This document shows, piece by piece, positions 6,487-6,525 of a stretch of DNA of 6,525 nucleotides. Numbering within the stretch: the first letter of the stretch is position 1; the number at the start of each line of letters is the position of its first letter. Source of the stretch: Flavobacterium sp. (lineage in GTDB: Bacteria > Bacteroidota > Bacteroidia > Flavobacteriales > Flavobacteriaceae); the NCBI GenBank assembly GCA_027483785.1, contig JAIXTU010000126.1, positions 1-6,525 on the forward strand. The letters are read 5' to 3'. The notes beneath the pieces are model-generated. The model had not been told where the DNA came from. It saw nothing but the letters and a program-made list of their open reading frames with translations, and searched no databases. The position numbers and the translations under genes are program-made.

Positions 6487-6525
6487 AAGCTCAAGCAACG
6501 GCTTTTTTTAGCTCGCAGAAGTCAC
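6487..6525 (+). repeat. 39-bp direct repeat, copy 2 (reaches window edge)
   Basis: This is the second copy of the direct repeat at 6348-6386, with 36 of 39 bases identical. It is preceded by CTTCGAT, so that 6480-6501 resembles the motif CTTCGACAAGTTCAGCGACC found inverted at 6183-6163 (17 matches with one gap). The repeat may continue past the end of the window. Confidence 0.75.

Larger units (their letters stand above)
6121..6525. repeat. Intergenic repeat mosaic without a credible gene
   Basis: About 400 bp that do not code. The two open frames that cross it (6359-6078 minus, 6224-6424 plus) are low in complexity, rich in Lys/Arg/Asn or Phe, and simply follow the repeats. The left part, 6121-6200, is about 66% G+C, far above the flanking genes. 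It is followed by a long hairpin, an A-tract array and two diverged direct repeats. The composition and nested inverted repeats are like the small dispersed non-coding elements (MITE/REP-like) common between Bacteroidota genes; that classification is inference and rests on whether the pieces recur in the genome. Confidence 0.6.

Noticed and set aside
1..6525. CRISPR array, tRNA, rRNA or transposase
   Set aside because: No regularly spaced repeats with unique spacers, no cloverleaf or rRNA-like segment, and no transposase motif were seen on either strand.

Overview
The window looks like chromosomal DNA of a member of the Bacteroidota, probably Flavobacteriia or a relative. The reasons are an AT-rich composition, an outer-membrane receptor with the carboxypeptidase-regulatory-like, plug and barrel layout typical of that phylum, no Shine-Dalgarno sequence before any of the starts, and one clear Bacteroidota-type promoter (TTTG, 17 bp, TAGTTTTG). 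I cannot name genus or species.

Layout. Positions 1-2588 hold a minus-strand operon of three genes: a phytanoyl-CoA dioxygenase (PhyH)-family Fe(II)/2-oxoglutarate oxygenase (2588-1755), a xylose-isomerase-like TIM-barrel protein (1758-922), and a XylE-like sugar porter (929 to beyond the left edge). Consecutive genes overlap by 4 and 8 bp, so they are very likely co-transcribed and translationally coupled. The 160-bp spacer at 2589-2748 carries the operon promoter, and a perfect 8-bp inverted repeat straddles its -7 box. From this spacer a cupin/AraC-type regulator is transcribed divergently (2749-3585, TTG start). Four bases past its stop, tail to tail, ends a large minus-strand TonB-dependent-receptor-like outer-membrane protein (6001-3590). 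The remaining 524 bp (6002-6525) contain no credible gene. They hold an AT-rich leader followed by a mosaic of repeats: a GC-rich block with nested inverted repeats, phased A-tracts, and two 39-bp direct repeats.

How it may work together (inference): the sugar porter imports a sugar or sugar-like polyol through the inner membrane, the TIM-barrel enzyme isomerises or epimerises it, and the oxygenase hydroxylates or oxidatively trims it. The AraC-type protein, whose cupin domain probably senses a small molecule, controls the divergent operon. The outer-membrane receptor could bring the substrate across the outer membrane, but it has its own start region, points at the regulator and has no SusD partner here, so its link to the operon is unproven. 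The substrate is not identifiable from sequence alone. The most distinctive observations are the oxygenase/isomerase/porter cassette with its operator-like promoter architecture and the repeat mosaic at the right edge.
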